From Aliarcobacter sp. (GTDB lineage: Bacteria; Campylobacterota; Campylobacteria; Campylobacterales; Arcobacteraceae), in assembly GCA_023268955.1 (NCBI GenBank), contig JALRJW010000285.1, positions 1 through 7,367 on the forward strand: a DNA stretch of 7,367 nt, read 5' to 3'. Of this stretch, positions 5,690-7,367 are shown one piece after another. Numbering within the stretch: position 1 is the first letter of the stretch; each line of letters begins with the position of its first letter. The notes beneath the pieces were generated by a model that saw nothing but the letters and a program-made list of their open reading frames with translations, made no database searches and had not been told where the DNA came from. The position numbers and the translations under genes were made by a program.

Positions 5690-6905
5690 TTTTGTTAAGA
5701 AATACTATTTAATAATTCTTCCTTTAGTTTTTATTGTTTTAATTGCTCAAGTAGATAAATATGATCAGTTAACTACAAGTGGAACGTTTGGCGCTGCTAT
5801 AAGACTTGCCATACCAATATGTCTTGCAGGACTTGGAGGAATGTTTTCTGAAAGGACAGGTATTGTTAACATTGGCTTAGAAGGCATGATGATAATGGGC
5901 ACCTGGTTTGGAGCTTGGGCAGCTTGGATGTATGGACCTTGGTATGGAATAATGGCCGGTATTCTCGGCGGAGCAATGTTTGGCTTGATACATGCAGTAG
6001 GAACAGTTACATTTCAAGTTGATCACATTGTTTCGGGTGTAGCTATAAATATTCTCGCAGCAGGTGTTGCAAGATTTTTAAATGTAGTAGCGTATGCAGA
6101 TCAACCTACAAAGAGCTCTACGCAATCACCAAGAATAGATGGAGAGGTTGGAGATTTTACTCTTCCTTATTTATCTGGTGGAGCAGATACTCCAAGTTTG
6201 TTCGGATATTTGCAAGATCTTGACATACCTTTCATATCTGACTTAGGAGGATTACTTCTTGGAGCCACATCTAATTTATCTTATATTTCAATTTTTGCAC
6301 TGGCTTTGATTCCACTTGCGGCTTGGGTACTTTGGTCTACGCCGTTTGGCTTACAAATGAGAAGCGTTGGTGAGCTACCAACAGGAAGTGAATCATTAGG
6401 AGTCAATGTTTATTTAATGAAATATATTGGTGTTATGATTTCTGGCGGATTTGCTGGTTTGGCTGGGGCATATTTAGTTCTTGAAAGCTCTGGTATATAT
6501 AGAGAAGGTCAAACTGCTGGTAGAGGTTTTATTGGTCTTGCATCTTTGATTTTTGGTAACTATAGACCTTTAGGAATATTTATGGGTTCAGGCTTATTTG
6601 GGTTTGCAGATGCTCTTCAATTGAGATCAGATGATGCAGTACATGGATTACTAATTTTAATTTCGTTAATCTTATTAATTTTTGCAATCAAACAACTTAT
6701 CGAAAAAAAATACACTAATGCTTCTATTTCCATTGCATTAAGTATTGCATTTCTAATTTGGTTTTTAAGTTCAGAAAATGTACCAAGTGAATTTGTTTAC
6801 TTCACGCCACATATAACAACCTTGATAGTCTTATCTTCAGCTAGTCAGAAATTGAGAATGCCACAAAAACTTGGACAACCATACAAAAAAGGAGAGCTTA
6901 ATTAG
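5682..6905 (+). CDS. Nucleoside-type ABC transporter permease, second subunit
   Basis: This complete 407-residue membrane protein of the BPD_transp_2 family resembles B. subtilis NupQ (YufQ). It would form a heterodimeric channel with the preceding permease, probably importing nucleosides with a BMP-family binding protein. The N-terminal helix (about residues 9-23) is followed by the family segment ERTGIVNIGLEGMMIMG (57-73) and the HAVGTVTFQVDHIVSGVAIN stretch (104-123). The coupling loop STPFGLQMRSVGELPTGSES then MISGGFAGLAGAYL and GFIGLASLIFGNYRPLG match the family closely. A polar loop of roughly 55 residues between helices (about 138-192) and three or so extra C-terminal helices explain the length above the usual 300-330. 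Nucleoside specificity is inferred from similarity, not seen directly. Its stop overlaps the convergent gene's stop by 4 bases, with no terminator between. Confidence 0.88.
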   Translation: MVNFVKKYYLIILPLVFIVLIAQVDKYDQLTTSGTFGAAIRLAIPICLAGLGGMFSERTGIVNIGLEGMMIMGTWFGAWAAWMYGPWYGIMAGILGGAMFGLIHAVGTVTFQVDHIVSGVAINILAAGVARFLNVVAYADQPTKSSTQSPRIDGEVGDFTLPYLSGGADTPSLFGYLQDLDIPFISDLGGLLLGATSNLSYISIFALALIPLAAWVLWSTPFGLQMRSVGELPTGSESLGVNVYLMKYIGVMISGGFAGLAGAYLVLESSGIYREGQTAGRGFIGLASLIFGNYRPLGIFMGSGLFGFADALQLRSDDAVHGLLILISLILLIFAIKQLIEKKYTNASISIALSIAFLIWFLSSENVPSEFVYFTPHITTLIVLSSASQKLRMPQKLGQPYKKGELN

Positions 6906-7367
6906 CCTCTTCCATAAAAAGTTATTTCTTGTATGGCACATTCTTCAAATGGCTGACTGCCGCTAACCTCTTCACCAGGATAAGCGCTAAGAATGTCTAT
7001 CTTTAAATATGATGTTGTGGCATTAATGTCTATCCATTGAGAAGTATTATCATTTTCAAGTTCTTTGTTTAATAAAAACTCACTGTCAGAAGTAGTAATT
7101 AAAATATCTCTGGCCTTAAAATTCCTTGAAAATGATTTTGAATCCTCAACATTTTGAAATACAAGAAACTCTATATATAGTTCCTTTGAAAAACTAAATT
7201 CAACCCATCCATCTTGGCATTGCAAACTATTATCTTGCCAAGATGACGGATCTCCATCATATAAATTTTCACAGGACCACCCATCTCCATTATTGTAAGA
7301 GCTTGAAGAAGAACAGTTAATAGGATACTGTTTTTGTAAAATGCTTTGAATTGTAGTTGTAGAAGAT
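6902..7367 (-). CDS. Protein with a NADase-type glycan-binding (discoidin-like) C-terminal domain
   Basis: The frame is open from the right edge to the TAA at 6902-6904, so these are the last 154 residues of a longer protein. The TTG at 7223-7225 is internal. A serine-rich linker (NCSSSSSYNNGDGWS) leads into NLYDGDPSSWQ, then GWVEFSFSKELYIEFLVFQN, RNFKARDILITTSD and SYLKIDILSAYPGEE, ending CAIQEITFYGRG. The pattern of a DGDPxxxW start, a WVEFSF strand and an E-I-x-F-Y-G end is what I know as the NADase-type glycan-binding domain, a galactose-binding-like jelly roll also close to F5/8 type C domains. At least four cysteines are visible, which with the low-complexity linker suggests an exported or surface protein. 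The N-terminal part, which would carry any enzymatic or anchoring module, is outside the window. Function beyond likely carbohydrate binding is unknown. Confidence 0.65.
   Translation of the reverse strand, partial: SSTTTIQSILQKQYPINCSSSSSYNNGDGWSCENLYDGDPSSWQDNSLQCQDGWVEFSFSKELYIEFLVFQNVEDSKSFSRNFKARDILITTSDSEFLLNKELENDNTSQWIDINATTSYLKIDILSAYPGEEVSGSQPFEECAIQEITFYGRG

Noticed and set aside
1..7367. A novel operon or defence system joining translation, copper and transport genes
   Set aside because: The gene mix is explained by cut genes and composition breaks at the joins; each piece is a known housekeeping or transport locus.

Overview
This window does not read as one genome. At least four DNA segments, differing in base composition, codon use and gene content, meet end to end, and a gene is cut at three of the joins. 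(A) About 1-127: a GC-rich (about 56% by count) tail of an unrecognised + strand gene. (B) About 128-995: AT-rich, minus strand, the classic thrS tail - infC - rpmI translation cluster with a Bacteroidota/Flavobacteria-like protein flavour. (C) About 995-4938: AT-rich, Arcobacter-like (Campylobacterota) DNA with a ferrochelatase fragment, an ABC ATPase, a small cytochrome c, and ccoS-ccoI. (D) About 4939-7367: moderately AT-rich DNA from another, probably marine, bacterium, with two nucleoside-type ABC permeases on the + strand and a convergent glycan-binding-domain protein. The taxon names rest on remembered family flavour and are inference.

Layout. A ends at a stop at 125-127. An 18-base inverted repeat (two 9-base arms) lies across 120-142, and rpmI (L35) ends right behind it on the minus strand. 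infC (IF3) lies upstream of rpmI, and the last 22 codons of thrS end 15 bases before the inferred infC start. At about 990-1000 the thrS tail runs directly into the 5' part of hemH. A TTG-started ABC ATPase overlaps hemH by 14 bases. A 160-base AT-rich spacer carries a good extended -10 promoter and Shine-Dalgarno for a 96-residue c-type cytochrome. A strong hairpin terminator then separates it from the convergent ccoI-ccoS pair, which serves copper insertion and maturation of cbb3 oxidase. At about 4939 ccoI loses its N-terminus and the sequence switches to the middle of an ABC permease, itself lacking its N-terminus. A second permease overlaps the first by 8 bases. A minus strand gene ends convergently with it and runs off the window.

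Within each segment the genes make ordinary biological sense: translation cluster, heme/copper/cytochrome respiration, nucleoside uptake. Across the joins they do not. The simplest explanation is a chimeric contig (amplification or assembly artefact), not a new system. Apart from the joins, the most interesting local feature is that infC has no ATG, GTG or TTG anywhere near its conserved N-terminus and seems to start at a rare ATA codon, which fits the known IF3 autoregulation by unusual start codons. I found no mobile element, CRISPR array, tRNA or rRNA.
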